A DNA stretch of 64,000 nt from the NCBI GenBank assembly GCA_964593795.1, contig CAZQJC010000259.1, forward strand, positions 62,001-126,000. Direction: 5' to 3'. The stretch is from JAHFDS01 sp964593795. GTDB taxonomy: Bacteria > Myxococcota_A > Polyangia > JAHFDS01. The first letter of the stretch is position 1. Each line of letters opens with the position of its first letter. Below the pieces are notes generated by a model that saw nothing but the letters and a program-made list of their open reading frames with translations, had not been told where the DNA came from and ran no database searches. Below, piece by piece: positions 1-8,042 of this stretch. The position numbers were made by a program, and so were the translations under genes.

Positions 1-1194
1 CGACATCTCGGTCACCGCCGCGTCCGTGGCCGCCACGCTCGCGACCTCGGGCGGCAGGAACGTCTCGAAGTCGAAGCGGTCGGGGCTCAGCTCGCACAGG
101 CGCCGGAAGTGCGCCTTCTGTTCCTTGGCGGGCGGCAGCGAGCCCTGGAGGAGCTTGTTCATGGCATCGAGCTCGCTCCGCGTGCGCTCGAAGTGCGAGG
201 TCGCGCGATCGAGCTGCCCGGTGCGCACCTCGAGGTTGCCGATGAGCATGCGTACCTCGAGCGTGCGGGGCCCGACGGGCTCGCGCGCGAGCAGCGCCTC
301 GAGCGCCTCGAGCGCCTCCTTCGCCTTCTTCGCCCGGATGAAGGTCCAGGCCCGCTCGTAGAGCGCGTCCGCGAAGTGCCGGGACTTCTCCCCGATCGAC
401 GCGTACTGCGCCGCGGCCTGGTCGAGCTGCCCGAGCTCGAGGTGCACCCGCCCGAGGGCCAGCCGCGTCAGGTCCTGGATGTCGCGCTCGCGGTCGGTCT
501 TCGGCGGCCGGTCGAGCACGCTCGCGAAGAGCGGCAGCGCGTCCTTGGGCCGCCGCTGGGCCACGCGCACCGCGCCGGCGAAGTACCGCGCCTGCATCGA
601 GAACGGGCTCGTCGGCTCGATCGCGAGGAACCCCTTCGCCGCCTCGTCGAGCCTGCCCCGGAAGTAGGCGTACTTGGCGCGCACGTAGGGCACGCTCGGC
701 TGCTGACGGGTGCTCGGGACCGCCGACAGCTTGGCGAGGTACCCCTCGACCTCGGACATGTCCCCGGTCTTGAGCGCGAGCTCGATGAGGCGCTGCAGGG
801 CGTCCTGGTAACGCACCTCGCGCGGCCCGCGCTCGACCGCGCGCTCGAGGTACCGCCTGGCGTTCGCGTGATCACCCGAGTCGTGGAGCGCCTGGCCGAC
901 CAGGTAGAGCGCGTCCGCCATGACCGGGGAGCGGGGGAACTTGTCGACGATCTCGAGCGCGGCGGTGGCCGCCTCCTCGTTGCGCCCGAGGCCGTGCAGG
1001 AGCTGCGCGTGCGCGAGGCGCTGCGCGGCGCGCTCGAGCCCCGGCGGCGGCGGCGGCTTGATCGCGGCCTGGAGCGCCTGCGCATCGAGCTCGATGCGCG
1101 CGAGCTTCTGCTGGATGTCGGCCAGATCTCCCGGGGCGTGGGCCTCGGCGGGCCACGCCAGCAGCAGGAGCGGCAGGATGCCGAGGGACCTCAT
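1..1194 (-). CDS. TPR-repeat periplasmic protein (partial, 3' end outside window)
   Basis: The reading frame is open from an ATG at 1194 to the left edge, giving about 398 residues without a stop. The first 18 or so residues form a signal peptide (LGILPLLLLAWPAEA). The rest is alpha-helical with tetratricopeptide-like repeats, for example around residues 57-130 (alternating small and large residues, A-x-Y-x-x-G) and 190-300. Such proteins act as protein-interaction scaffolds in the periplasm. The ATG overlaps the stop of the upstream gene by ATGA, so the two are translationally coupled. A link to gliding or envelope machinery, as for TPR proteins in myxobacteria, is possible but not shown. 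The function is unknown. Confidence 0.75.
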   Translation of the reverse strand, partial: MRSLGILPLLLLAWPAEAHAPGDLADIQQKLARIELDAQALQAAIKPPPPPGLERAAQRLAHAQLLHGLGRNEEAATAALEIVDKFPRSPVMADALYLVGQALHDSGDHANARRYLERAVERGPREVRYQDALQRLIELALKTGDMSEVEGYLAKLSAVPSTRQQPSVPYVRAKYAYFRGRLDEAAKGFLAIEPTSPFSMQARYFAGAVRVAQRRPKDALPLFASVLDRPPKTDRERDIQDLTRLALGRVHLELGQLDQAAAQYASIGEKSRHFADALYERAWTFIRAKKAKEALEALEALLAREPVGPRTLEVRMLIGNLEVRTGQLDRATSHFERTRSELDAMNKLLQGSLPPAKEQKAHFRRLCELSPDRFDFETFLPPEVASVAATDAAVTEMS

Positions 1195-1958
1195 CGCCGC
1201 GGGGCGGGGCCCGCCGCGGGGGCGCGCTCCGCCTCGCTGCGCACCTTGAACTCGATGGCCGGCTTGTCCTTGAACGCCGTCGTCATGCCGCCGCGCTCGA
1301 ACGCCACGACCGTCACCTGCGACGTCCGGCTCTCTCCTGCGACGAAGGTGTGGCTCGCGCGGACCGTGTACTTGTAGCCCTTCATGTACGACAGGGCCCC
1401 GTAGTCGTTGCCCACGAACTGCAGCACGGCCGTGATCGTGTGGCTGCCCGGGACGATGGCGCCCGAGAAGACCTCGAACTGCTTGGTGTCGTCGAGCTCG
1501 CCGCTGTCGTCGTAGCGCGACAGCAACATCTGGCCGTCGATCGCGTACGCGACGCGCACGAGCTTGAACGAGCTGCCCATCGTGTTCTCGTGGCGGATCA
1601 CCGCCTTCGAGGTGCCGATGGCGCCGTGCATGACGGTCTCGCGCAGCAGGTTCAGGCGCGCCTTCGACCGGAAGACCTGCTCGCGGAGCTGCACCACGCG
1701 TCGCTCGAGGTCCTTGATCTTGGCGGACGACTCCGAGGTCGCGAGCGCCGGCGCCGGGGCCGGCGCGCTCGGCGCGCTCGGCGACTGCGCCGGATCCGGC
1801 GTCGCGGTGGGGCGCGCGGGCTCGGGCGCGCGCGCGGCGACCTCACGGCGGGGCGGGGACGGAGGCGTGGCGCCCCGGGCTGGCGCCACGGCCAGCACCA
1901 GGATCCCGATCACGGCAAGCTGACACGCTCGCCCGCTCGTGGCGCGAAACCCTCCCAC
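1191..1958 (-). CDS. Secreted coiled-coil and beta-sandwich protein, function unknown
   Basis: 255 residues with a GTG start. Residues 10-30 form a signal peptide (AVIGILVLAVAPARGA). A Pro/Ala-rich linker follows to about residue 75, then a short coiled coil (about 78-108, KIKDLERRVVQLREQVF). The last 140 residues are beta-rich, with an extracellular-domain look (VPGSHTITAVLQFVG, YKYTVRASHTF). Proteins of this shape in myxobacterial genomes are sometimes labelled dihydrolipoamide acetyltransferase, but no lipoyl or catalytic domain is visible. The start at 1958 fits a promoter whose -10 box ends 8 bases upstream, implying a leaderless transcript. The gene is coupled to the downstream TPR gene by ATGA. 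Confidence 0.75.
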   Translation of the reverse strand: MGGFRATSGRACQLAVIGILVLAVAPARGATPPSPPRREVAARAPEPARPTATPDPAQSPSAPSAPAPAPALATSESSAKIKDLERRVVQLREQVFRSKARLNLLRETVMHGAIGTSKAVIRHENTMGSSFKLVRVAYAIDGQMLLSRYDDSGELDDTKQFEVFSGAIVPGSHTITAVLQFVGNDYGALSYMKGYKYTVRASHTFVAGESRTSQVTVVAFERGGMTTAFKDKPAIEFKVRSEAERAPAAGPAPRR

Positions 1959-1966
1959 TCGCCACC

Positions 1967-1996
1967 ATTTTACCCTGTATTCCAGCTCGGCGTCAA
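1967..1996 (-). promoter_or_regulatory. Sigma-70-like promoter for the coiled-coil/TPR operon
   Basis: On the minus strand a -35 box TTGACG (1996-1991) is followed after 18 bases by a -10 box TAAAAT (1972-1967). The GTG start codon of the next gene begins 9 bases after the -10, so transcription would begin at or next to the start codon. This is one of the best promoter matches in the window. Confidence 0.55.
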
Positions 1997-2007
1997 AACG
2001 CCGTGGG

Positions 2008-3036
2008 CTAACCCACCGAAGATTCAGGATTCTGAGGCGGGCGGATCAGCTTCCAGAGTCGCTCGAGCAGATTCTGCAGCCCGGCGCCGCTGGCGGCGGA
2101 GATGGGGATCAGCTCGATCCCGCGGGCCCGGAAGCGCTCCTCGAGCTCGCCGAAGGCCTCTTCGACCTCGGGCCGGTCCATCTGGTTGAGCACCACGATC
2201 TCGGGCCGCTTCGCCATCGCCTCGTCGTGGGCCGCGAGCTCGGCGCGGACGATCTCGTAGTCCCGCAGCGGATCCCGCTCCGGATCGCCGGTGAGCGTGA
2301 CGACGTGCAGGAGCGCGCGCGTGCGCGCGAGGTGCTTGAGGAAGCGTATTCCGAGCCCCGCGCCGAGGTGCGCGCCCTCGATGAGACCCGGCACGTCCGC
2401 GAGCACGAAGCTGCGCATCCCCGAGAGCTGCACGACGCCGAGGTTCGGCGCGAGCGTCGTGAACGGGTAGTCGGCGATCTTCGGGCGCGCCCGCGACACG
2501 TGCGCGATGAGCGTGGACTTGCCCACGTTCGGAAATCCGACGATCCCGACGTCGGCGAGAAGTCGCAGCTCGAGCAGGAGCTCGCGCTGTTGCCCCGGCG
2601 TGCCCGGCTCGGCCGTCCGCGGCGCCTGGTTCGTGGACGTCTTGAAGTGGATGTTGCCGCGCCCGCCGCGCCCGCCCTGGGCCGCCACCATGCGGACCCC
2701 GGGGGCGCCGAAGTCGAACAGCTCCTCCTCGGTCTCCGCGTCCTTGACCACGGTGCCGACGGGGACCGGTACGACGAGGTCCTCGCCGCCGCGCCCGTGG
2801 CAGTCGCTCCCCATGCCGGCCTGGCCCGGGGGCGCCTGGAACCTGCGCTTGTAGCGGAAGTCGAGCAGCGTCGTGAGCTGCGGATCGGCGACGAAGATGA
2901 TAGAGCCGCCACGTCCGCCGTCGCCGCCCGAGGGCCCGCCGTTCGGCAGGTACTTCTCTCGGCGGAACGCCACGCAACCGTCGCCGCCGTCGCCGGCGTG
3001 GACGTGGATGCGTGCTTCGTCGATGAAGTGGGACAT
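2008..3036 (-). CDS. obg: Obg/CgtA ribosome-associated GTPase
   Basis: 342 residues. The N-terminal Gly-rich Obg fold (about 1-160, with FRREKYLPNGGPSGGDGGRGG) is followed by a G domain from about residue 160. Visible GTPase motifs are the P-loop GFPNVGKST, G3 as DVPGLIEGA, and G4 as NQMD in place of the usual NKxD. Obg couples GTP binding to late 50S ribosome assembly and stress signalling. It is the third gene of the conserved rplU-rpmA-obg order, 52 bases after rpmA. It lacks the long C-terminal extension found in some Gram-positive Obg proteins and ends near residue 342, as in most proteobacteria. The identification is firm. Confidence 0.97.
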   Translation of the reverse strand: MSHFIDEARIHVHAGDGGDGCVAFRREKYLPNGGPSGGDGGRGGSIIFVADPQLTTLLDFRYKRRFQAPPGQAGMGSDCHGRGGEDLVVPVPVGTVVKDAETEEELFDFGAPGVRMVAAQGGRGGRGNIHFKTSTNQAPRTAEPGTPGQQRELLLELRLLADVGIVGFPNVGKSTLIAHVSRARPKIADYPFTTLAPNLGVVQLSGMRSFVLADVPGLIEGAHLGAGLGIRFLKHLARTRALLHVVTLTGDPERDPLRDYEIVRAELAAHDEAMAKRPEIVVLNQMDRPEVEEAFGELEERFRARGIELIPISAASGAGLQNLLERLWKLIRPPQNPESSVG

Positions 3037-3088
3037 GAGCGCCGGGCGGGATCGGGATGGCGGCGGAGGCGTCGCCGGCGCGCTGGGG

Positions 3089-3358
3089 CTACGACTGGGC
3101 CGGCGCGAGCGGGCGGACCGAGATCTTCTGGCGGTCCTTGCCGAGCCGCTCGAACTTCACGGTGCCGTCGATGAGGGCGAAGAGCGTGAAGTCACGCCCC
3201 ATCCCGACGTGCGTGCCCGGGTGGACGACCGTGCCGAGCTGGCGGACGAGGATGTTCCCCGCCTTGACCACCTGGCCGTCGTAGCGCTTGACGCCGCGGC
3301 GCTGACCCTGCGAGTCGCGCCCGTTCTTGGAGCTGCCTTGACCTTTTTTGTGGGCCAT
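3089..3358 (-). CDS. rpmA: 50S ribosomal protein L27
   Basis: 89 residues. It begins MAHKKGQGSSKNGRDSQGQR, the classic L27 N-terminus that reaches into the peptidyl-transferase centre, and continues with GNILVRQLGTVVHPG and VGMGRDFTLFALIDG. The length is normal for the family. It lies 12 bases after rplU in the conserved rplU-rpmA-obg operon. There is no N-terminal extension that would need processing, unlike L27 of Firmicutes. Confidence 0.98.
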   Translation of the reverse strand: MAHKKGQGSSKNGRDSQGQRRGVKRYDGQVVKAGNILVRQLGTVVHPGTHVGMGRDFTLFALIDGTVKFERLGKDRQKISVRPLAPAQS

Positions 3359-3370
3359 CGGGGGTTTCCT

Positions 3371-3685
3371 TTACGCCTTCGAGATGGCCGTGATCTTCAC
3401 GGCGGTGAAGGGCTGGCGGTGACCGTTGCGCCGACGATAACCCTTGCGGCGCTTGAACTTGAACACAATCACCTTCTCCTCGCGGCCCTGCTGGACCACC
3501 TCGGCGGAGACCTTGGCGCCGCTGACCACCGGCGCGCCGATGGTCACGACCTCGCCGTCCGCCAGGAGGAGAACGTTCTCGAAGTCGATCTTGGAGCCGA
3601 CTTCGACGGGGAGCTTCTCGACGTGGATCGTCTCACCGGGCTGTACCCGGTACTGCTTTCCACCCGTCGCGATGACAGCGTACAT
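3371..3685 (-). CDS. rplU: 50S ribosomal protein L21
   Basis: 104 residues starting MYAVIATGGKQYRV, which is the family signature, and ending with the basic FKFKRRKGYRRRNGHRQPF segment typical of L21. It is the first gene of the rplU-rpmA-obg operon. A promoter with TTGACT and TAGACT boxes lies 46 to 73 bases upstream, and an AG-rich ribosome-binding site (AGGAAGAGG) precedes the ATG. Confidence 0.98.
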   Translation of the reverse strand: MYAVIATGGKQYRVQPGETIHVEKLPVEVGSKIDFENVLLLADGEVVTIGAPVVSGAKVSAEVVQQGREEKVIVFKFKRRKGYRRRNGHRQPFTAVKITAISKA

Positions 3686-3730
3686 GTGCCTCTTCCTTCG
3701 TGCTTCGGGGCCTTCAGAAACGGAGAAAGC

Positions 3731-3758
3731 AGTCTAGGCAGGAGCGTCCCACAGTCAA
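3731..3758 (-). promoter_or_regulatory. Promoter of rplU-rpmA-obg
   Basis: On the minus strand TTGACT (3758-3753) and TAGACT (3736-3731) are separated by 16 bases. Unlike many other units in this window it leaves a true leader of about 40 bases, with a Shine-Dalgarno sequence before rplU. It is placed back to back with the promoter of the SPFH operon. Confidence 0.6.
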
Positions 3759-3819
3759 GCGAAAACGAGGGCTCGGCGGATCCGCGACCCCTCGGATCGG
3801 ATCAAGGACGCCGTGCCCC

Positions 3820-3863
3820 TTGCAATGTGTCCATCAAACACCATAATGGTGTTGTATAGACAC
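3820..3863 (+). promoter_or_regulatory. Promoter of the SPFH operon with overlapping dyad operator
   Basis: A -35 TTGCAA (3820-3825), 16-base spacer and -10 CATAAT (3842-3847) precede the SPFH gene, which has a GGAGG ribosome-binding site. The -10 sits in the centre of a dyad. The inner arms AACACCA (3837-3843) and TGGTGTT (3847-3853) share their centre with the outer arms GTGTC (3827-3831) and GACAC (3859-3863). About 14 of 18 positions pair around base 3845. The position over the -10 is that of a repressor site. The Nudix/winged-helix protein encoded third in this operon is the obvious candidate regulator. Confidence 0.55.
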
Positions 3864-3874
3864 TGGAGGACGCC

Positions 3875-4828
3875 ATGCCGCTTCCGATCCGCTACATGAA
3901 GGCTCCGCCCACCACCTACGTGCTCCAGTACAAGGGGGGCCGTGTGCGCCGCGAGGGCCCAGGGTTGTCCTTTTTCTACTGGGTGCGCACGTCGGTGCTG
4001 GTCGGCGTGCCGGTGGGCAGCAAGGATCTGCCCTTCGCCTTCCAGGAGGCCACGGCGGACTTCCAGACCGTGACGATCCAGGGGCAGCTCACGTATCGGG
4101 TCGCGGATCCGAAGCGCCTCTCGGCCCTCCTCGACTACTCGCTCGACGTCAAGGGCGCCCACGCGTCGGACGACCCCGACAAGCTCGACGAGCGGCTGCT
4201 CGCGATCCTGCAGACGCGGGTGCGCGGCCAGCTCGCCGGGCGCGACCTGCGCGCGTCGCTCGCGGCCACCGAATCCCTCGGCGGCGAGGTGCACGGCTCG
4301 CTCCGCGCGGCCGAGGAGATCAAGACCCTCGGCGTCGAGGTGCTCGGCCTGCAGATCCTCGGCGTGCGCCCCACGCCCGAGGCGGCGCGCGCGCTCGAGG
4401 CCGAGACGCGCGAGGCGCTGCAGCGGCGCAGCGACGAGGCGATCTACGCGCGGCGCAAGGCGGCGGTCGAGGAGGAGCGCAAGATCAAGGAGAGCGAGCT
4501 CGAGACGGAGAAGACGGTCGAGGAGAAGCGGCGGCTCATCCGCGAGACGCAGATGCAGGCGGACATCGCGATCGAGCAGCAGCGCGCCGCGCTCATCGAT
4601 CAGCGCGTGGAGAACGAGCGCAAGGACGCCGACGCCAAGGCGTACGCGATCCGCGCGGCGGTCGCGCCGCTCGCGGAGCTCGACTGGCGAAAGCTCATGA
4701 TGCTCTGCCCGCAGGGCGACGCGCGGCAGACCATCGCGATGGCCTTCCAGGAGCTCGCGGGCAACGCGGCCAAGATCGGCGAGCTCAACGTGTCGCCCGA
4801 CCTCCTGCGCGCGCTCATCGGCAAGTAG
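3875..4828 (+). CDS. SPFH/Band 7 domain protein
   Basis: 317 residues. Residues 20-175 resemble a Band 7/SPFH domain (YVLQYKGGRVRREGPGLSFFYW, TVTIQGQLTYRVADP). They are followed by a charged coiled coil (about 180-250, EEERKIKESELETEKTVEEK), as in flotillin and stomatin relatives. There is no clear N-terminal membrane span, so it may associate peripherally with the membrane. It is the first gene of an apparent operon with an NAD-kinase-like gene (18 bases later) and a Nudix regulator. The partner substrate is unknown. A strong GGAGG precedes the ATG. Confidence 0.85.
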   Translation: MPLPIRYMKAPPTTYVLQYKGGRVRREGPGLSFFYWVRTSVLVGVPVGSKDLPFAFQEATADFQTVTIQGQLTYRVADPKRLSALLDYSLDVKGAHASDDPDKLDERLLAILQTRVRGQLAGRDLRASLAATESLGGEVHGSLRAAEEIKTLGVEVLGLQILGVRPTPEAARALEAETREALQRRSDEAIYARRKAAVEEERKIKESELETEKTVEEKRRLIRETQMQADIAIEQQRAALIDQRVENERKDADAKAYAIRAAVAPLAELDWRKLMMLCPQGDARQTIAMAFQELAGNAAKIGELNVSPDLLRALIGK

Positions 4829-4846
4829 CCCCCTTCGGAGGACGCC

Positions 4847-5770
4847 ATGCTCGAGAAGATCGTGCTCGTCACGCGGCGGACGCGGCTCGAGGATCTCACC
4901 GTCCGCTTCAACACCCGCGCGCAGGCGCGGTTCTTCATCACGCACGCGGGCGGCGACTTCGCCGACTACGAGCGCGAGGACGACGCCTACCAGAGGTCGC
5001 TCGAGGCCGTGCGGCGCGCCCTCGACCTCGGCCTGCCGCTCCACGTGGTGGACCGGGCGCTCGTGCCGACGATGCTCTTCTCGGCGCGGGATCTCGTCGT
5101 GACGCTCGGCCAGGATGGCCTCGTGGCCAACACGGCCAAGTACGTGGGGGCGCAGCCGATCGTCGCGGTGAACCCGGACCCGGCGCGCTTCGACGGCGTC
5201 CTCCTGCCCTTCCTGCCGGACGCGGCGCGCGCGGCGACCGAGCGCACGCTCGCGGGCAAGCACCGGGTGCGCGAGGTGACGCTCGCCGAGGCGCGCCTCT
5301 CGGACGGCCAGCGGCTCCTCGCGTTCAACGACCTCTACGTCGGCTCGCGCACGCACGTGTCGTCGCGCTATCGCATCACCTGCGGTGAGCGCACCGAGCG
5401 GCACTCGTCGAGCGGCATCGTGATCTCGACGGGCGCGGGCTCGACGGGCTGGATGTCGTCGATCTTCAACATGGCGGCGGGGGTGGCCGCGCTCCTCGGC
5501 GTCTCGGAGCACGGCACGCCCCCGAAGCTCGGCTGGGAGGACCGGCGGTTGCTCTTCGTGGTGCGCGAGCCGTACCGCAGCCGGCACTCCGAGGCGGGGC
5601 TCGTCGCGGGCCTGCTCGAGGCGGGTCAGCGCCTGCGCATCGAGTCGGCGATGCCGGCGGACGGCGTGGTCTTCTCGGACGGCGTCGAGGCCGACGCGCT
5701 GCGCTTCGAGTCCGGCGCCGCCGCCGAGATCGGCGCCGCCGAGCAGCGCGCCCAGCTCGTCGTCGCCTGA
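4847..5770 (+). CDS. NAD-kinase-like protein
   Basis: 307 residues with the layout of the NAD kinase / diacylglycerol kinase fold. The nucleotide loop reads LGQDGLVANTAKY where NAD kinases have GGDGT; the Asp is kept but the second Gly and Thr are changed. Later family-like blocks are FNDLYVGSRTHVSSRYRI and SSGIVISTGAGSTGW (compare the TGSTA motif). The expected role is phosphorylation of NAD(H) or of a related small molecule, but the altered loop makes the substrate uncertain. It sits between an SPFH gene and a Nudix/winged-helix gene, a setting that fits pyridine-nucleotide metabolism. Confidence 0.7.
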   Translation: MLEKIVLVTRRTRLEDLTVRFNTRAQARFFITHAGGDFADYEREDDAYQRSLEAVRRALDLGLPLHVVDRALVPTMLFSARDLVVTLGQDGLVANTAKYVGAQPIVAVNPDPARFDGVLLPFLPDAARAATERTLAGKHRVREVTLAEARLSDGQRLLAFNDLYVGSRTHVSSRYRITCGERTERHSSSGIVISTGAGSTGWMSSIFNMAAGVAALLGVSEHGTPPKLGWEDRRLLFVVREPYRSRHSEAGLVAGLLEAGQRLRIESAMPADGVVFSDGVEADALRFESGAAAEIGAAEQRAQLVVA

Positions 5771-5804
5771 GTCCGTCGCGAACCCGGAGTATGCTCGCCG
5801 CGCA

Positions 5805-6428
5805 ATGCGGGTGACCGTCGACATCGTGCTCTTCACGCTGCGGCCGGACGCGGCCTCGCTCGAGGTGCTGCTCGTCGAGCGCGGCGTGCCCCCGTACGAG
5901 GGAGCCTGGGCGCTGCCGGGCGGCTTCGTGCATCCCGACGAGTCGCTCGAGGACGCCGCGCGCCGCGAGCTGCGCGAGGAGACCGGCGTCGACAGCGGCT
6001 ACCTCGAGCAGCTCTATTCTTTCGGCGATCCGGGCCGCGATCCGCGCGGCCGGGTCGTGACGGTCGCGTACTACGCGCTCGTGTCGGCCGACCGGCGCCC
6101 GCCCGAGGCCGGCACCGACGCGCGCTCCGCGAAGTTCTGGCCCGTCGCGGCCCTGCCCGCGCTGGCCTTCGACCACGCGATGATCCTCGAGTACGCGCTC
6201 GGACGCCTTCGCACCAAGCTCGAGTGGACGAGCGTCGGGTTCGAGCTCCTGCCGCCGAAGTTCACGCTCTCCGAGCTCCAGCGCCTCCACGAGGCCATCC
6301 TCGGCCGCGAGCTCGACAAGCGGAACTTCCGCCGGTGGGTGGCCGCGCGCGACTTCGTCGTGCCCCTCAAGGAGACCCGCCGCACCGGCCGCAAGCCGGC
6401 CCAGCTCTTCCGCTTCCGCGGCCGCTAG
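5805..6428 (+). CDS. Nudix hydrolase with winged-helix domain (NrtR-like regulator)
   Basis: 207 residues. Residues 4-135 form a Nudix domain with a complete Nudix box (Gly, five residues, Glu, seven residues, then REL-x-EE-x-G-V within GFVHPDESLEDAARRELREE). The C-terminal part (about 140-207) resembles the winged helix of NrtR proteins, which bind DNA and sense ADP-ribose or related NAD breakdown products. An intact box suggests it may also hydrolyse ADP-ribose. TATGCT lies 9 bases before the ATG, so it may also have its own leaderless promoter. It probably controls the SPFH/NAD-kinase operon through the dyad at 3827-3863. Confidence 0.8.
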   Translation: MRVTVDIVLFTLRPDAASLEVLLVERGVPPYEGAWALPGGFVHPDESLEDAARRELREETGVDSGYLEQLYSFGDPGRDPRGRVVTVAYYALVSADRRPPEAGTDARSAKFWPVAALPALAFDHAMILEYALGRLRTKLEWTSVGFELLPPKFTLSELQRLHEAILGRELDKRNFRRWVAARDFVVPLKETRRTGRKPAQLFRFRGR

Positions 6429-6934
6429 CCTCCCGTGCCGTCCACCAGCAGAGCCTCGAGCTCGGCGCGCGCGAAGCAGGTCTCCGTGGCCGCGCGGAGG
6501 CCAATCTGCGCCCGCTTTCCGGCCAGCTCCGCGAGCGGGACGTCGTTGAAGAAGAGGAAGATCTCGCCGCTCTGGTGGCCCAGCCCCCCGGGCACCGGCT
6601 GGCTGCCGACCTCGGAGGCGCGGTTCGACAGCGGCGCGTAGCCCTCCACCGCCACGTGCGTCTCGAGGGCGCGGCCCGCGAGCAGCGGCGCGCTCGTGCG
6701 CAGGCTGACGCGGGACATCTGGAAGCCCTGGAAGCCGATCACGATCGCGAGGGGACCGCCGGGCTCGAGCGGTACGAGCGCGTCGCCCGCGCCGTAGGTG
6801 TAGAGCGCGGCGGGCTCGGGGCACGCGGGCAGCGTCAGCGGAGGTCCATCGGGCGGTGGCGCCGCGTCGCGCGCGGGGCTCGCAGCGCCGCCGCAGGCGA
6901 GCGCAAAGGAGCAGAGGATCGCGAGGACGCGCAC
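6425..6934 (-). CDS. Small lipoprotein, last gene of the cytochrome operon
   Basis: 169 residues from a GTG at 6934. The N-terminus (VLAILCSFALACGGAAS) is a short signal peptide ending in a Cys, so it is probably lipid-anchored. The remainder is beta-rich with no domain I recognise; GGPLAIVIGFQGFQMS and SGEIFLFFNDVPLAEL are notable stretches. It begins one base beyond the stop of the DUF3570-like barrel gene, so it belongs to the same mRNA. Its tail overlaps the tail of the convergent Nudix gene by 4 bases. Function unknown. Confidence 0.7.
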   Translation of the reverse strand: MRVLAILCSFALACGGAASPARDAAPPPDGPPLTLPACPEPAALYTYGAGDALVPLEPGGPLAIVIGFQGFQMSRVSLRTSAPLLAGRALETHVAVEGYAPLSNRASEVGSQPVPGGLGHQSGEIFLFFNDVPLAELAGKRAQIGLRAATETCFARAELEALLVDGTGG

Positions 6935-6935
6935 G

Positions 6936-8042
6936 TCAGAGCTCCAGCGTGGCGTCGGCGGTGACGACGCTCGCGGTGCGCGACCGGAGCGACGGGTGCT
7001 CGGGGTAGCGCAGGTGATAGAGGTCGAAGCCGAGGCCGAGGCGCAGCGCGCGCCCGAGGCGCACCGCCGGGCTCCATTCGACGTCGAGGCCCGCGAGCAC
7101 GGTCCACATGCGTCCGAGCTCCTTGTCCGCGGTGCGGTATCGCGGCTGTTCGGGGAAGGTGTCGTAGCGACCTCGGTAGAAGTCGGCCCGCCCCTGCAGG
7201 TAGCCGCGCGCCTGCAGCGTGAGGAGCAGCGTCTCGCCGGCGAGCGCAAGCGTGCCGCGGGCCTCGAGCGTGTGGGCGCCGACGCCCCAGGTGTCGCGCG
7301 AGAGGCGGTACTCGGCGCGAGTGACGACGGGCCCGGCGCGGACGCGCAGGCGCGCGTCGAGCCAGCCGCCCGTGCGTGTGCCCGGGACCGCCTCGACGAC
7401 CGCGGTGGCCGAGGCGGCCTGCCCGGGCGCGTAGAGCCGCACGAGGCGGTAGGGGTTCGAAAGGAAGCCGCGGCCGTGGTCGAGGCCGGCGCCGAGGTCG
7501 AGCACGCTCGCCGGGCCGAGCACGTGCGCCCATCCGAGGCCCACCTCGTGGCCCGTCCGCGTGCGCGAGAAGTCGGGATCGTGCGCGCGCAGGACGGTGG
7601 AGTACCGCAGCGCGTAGCTCGCGGAGACCGTCGCGAGGCGATCGAGCACGTCGCGCTGATAGGCGACGTCGAGGCCGTGACCCACGAAATCGGGCTCGAT
7701 CGAGGCACCGTAGCCACCCCGCACGCGCGCGCCGGCGCCGAGCGCGTGCTCGGCCGAGCCGCTCGCCTGGTGCCGCACCTCGGAGAAGCCCCCGGGCGAC
7801 GCCGCCGTGACGAGGTCCACCGAGGCGGCGGAGACCGCGTCGATCGCGTACCGGGCGTCGAGCGTGAGCTCGTCGAGCTCCGCGCGGCCGCCGACGCGGG
7901 GCGAGACGACGGTGACGTGATCGTCGTCGCTGTAGACGAGCAGGGCCGAGGAGACCTCGCCCTCGGACGCGGCGGCGGGCCCGGGCAGGGCGAGGCCGAG
8001 CACGAGGGCCGTCGCGAGGCGCGCGATGGCGTGGTCAGTCAC
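6936..8042 (-). CDS. DUF3570-like outer-membrane beta-barrel protein
   Basis: 368 residues from a GTG at 8042. An upstream in-frame ATG would add a 27-residue Arg/Ala-rich segment and is less likely. A signal peptide (LATALVLGLALPGPAAA) is followed by repeated amphipathic beta-strands with aromatic ends throughout, ending with a strand and C-terminal Leu, as in outer-membrane barrels. The segment LLVYSDDDHVTVVSPRVGG is DUF3570-like. DUF3570 barrels are found next to DUF4266 Cys-rich lipoproteins, exactly as here, but their biochemical job is not established. It overlaps the DUF4266-like gene by 8 bases. Confidence 0.75.
   Translation of the reverse strand: MTDHAIARLATALVLGLALPGPAAASEGEVSSALLVYSDDDHVTVVSPRVGGRAELDELTLDARYAIDAVSAASVDLVTAASPGGFSEVRHQASGSAEHALGAGARVRGGYGASIEPDFVGHGLDVAYQRDVLDRLATVSASYALRYSTVLRAHDPDFSRTRTGHEVGLGWAHVLGPASVLDLGAGLDHGRGFLSNPYRLVRLYAPGQAASATAVVEAVPGTRTGGWLDARLRVRAGPVVTRAEYRLSRDTWGVGAHTLEARGTLALAGETLLLTLQARGYLQGRADFYRGRYDTFPEQPRYRTADKELGRMWTVLAGLDVEWSPAVRLGRALRLGLGFDLYHLRYPEHPSLRSRTASVVTADATLEL

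Noticed and set aside
3755..5836. A 693-codon open frame on the minus strand across the SPFH and NAD-kinase genes
   Set aside because: It is antisense to two well-supported genes and its product is Arg/Leu/Glu-rich text without domains. Long antisense frames are expected at this GC content, and many similar ones across the window were dropped for the same reason.
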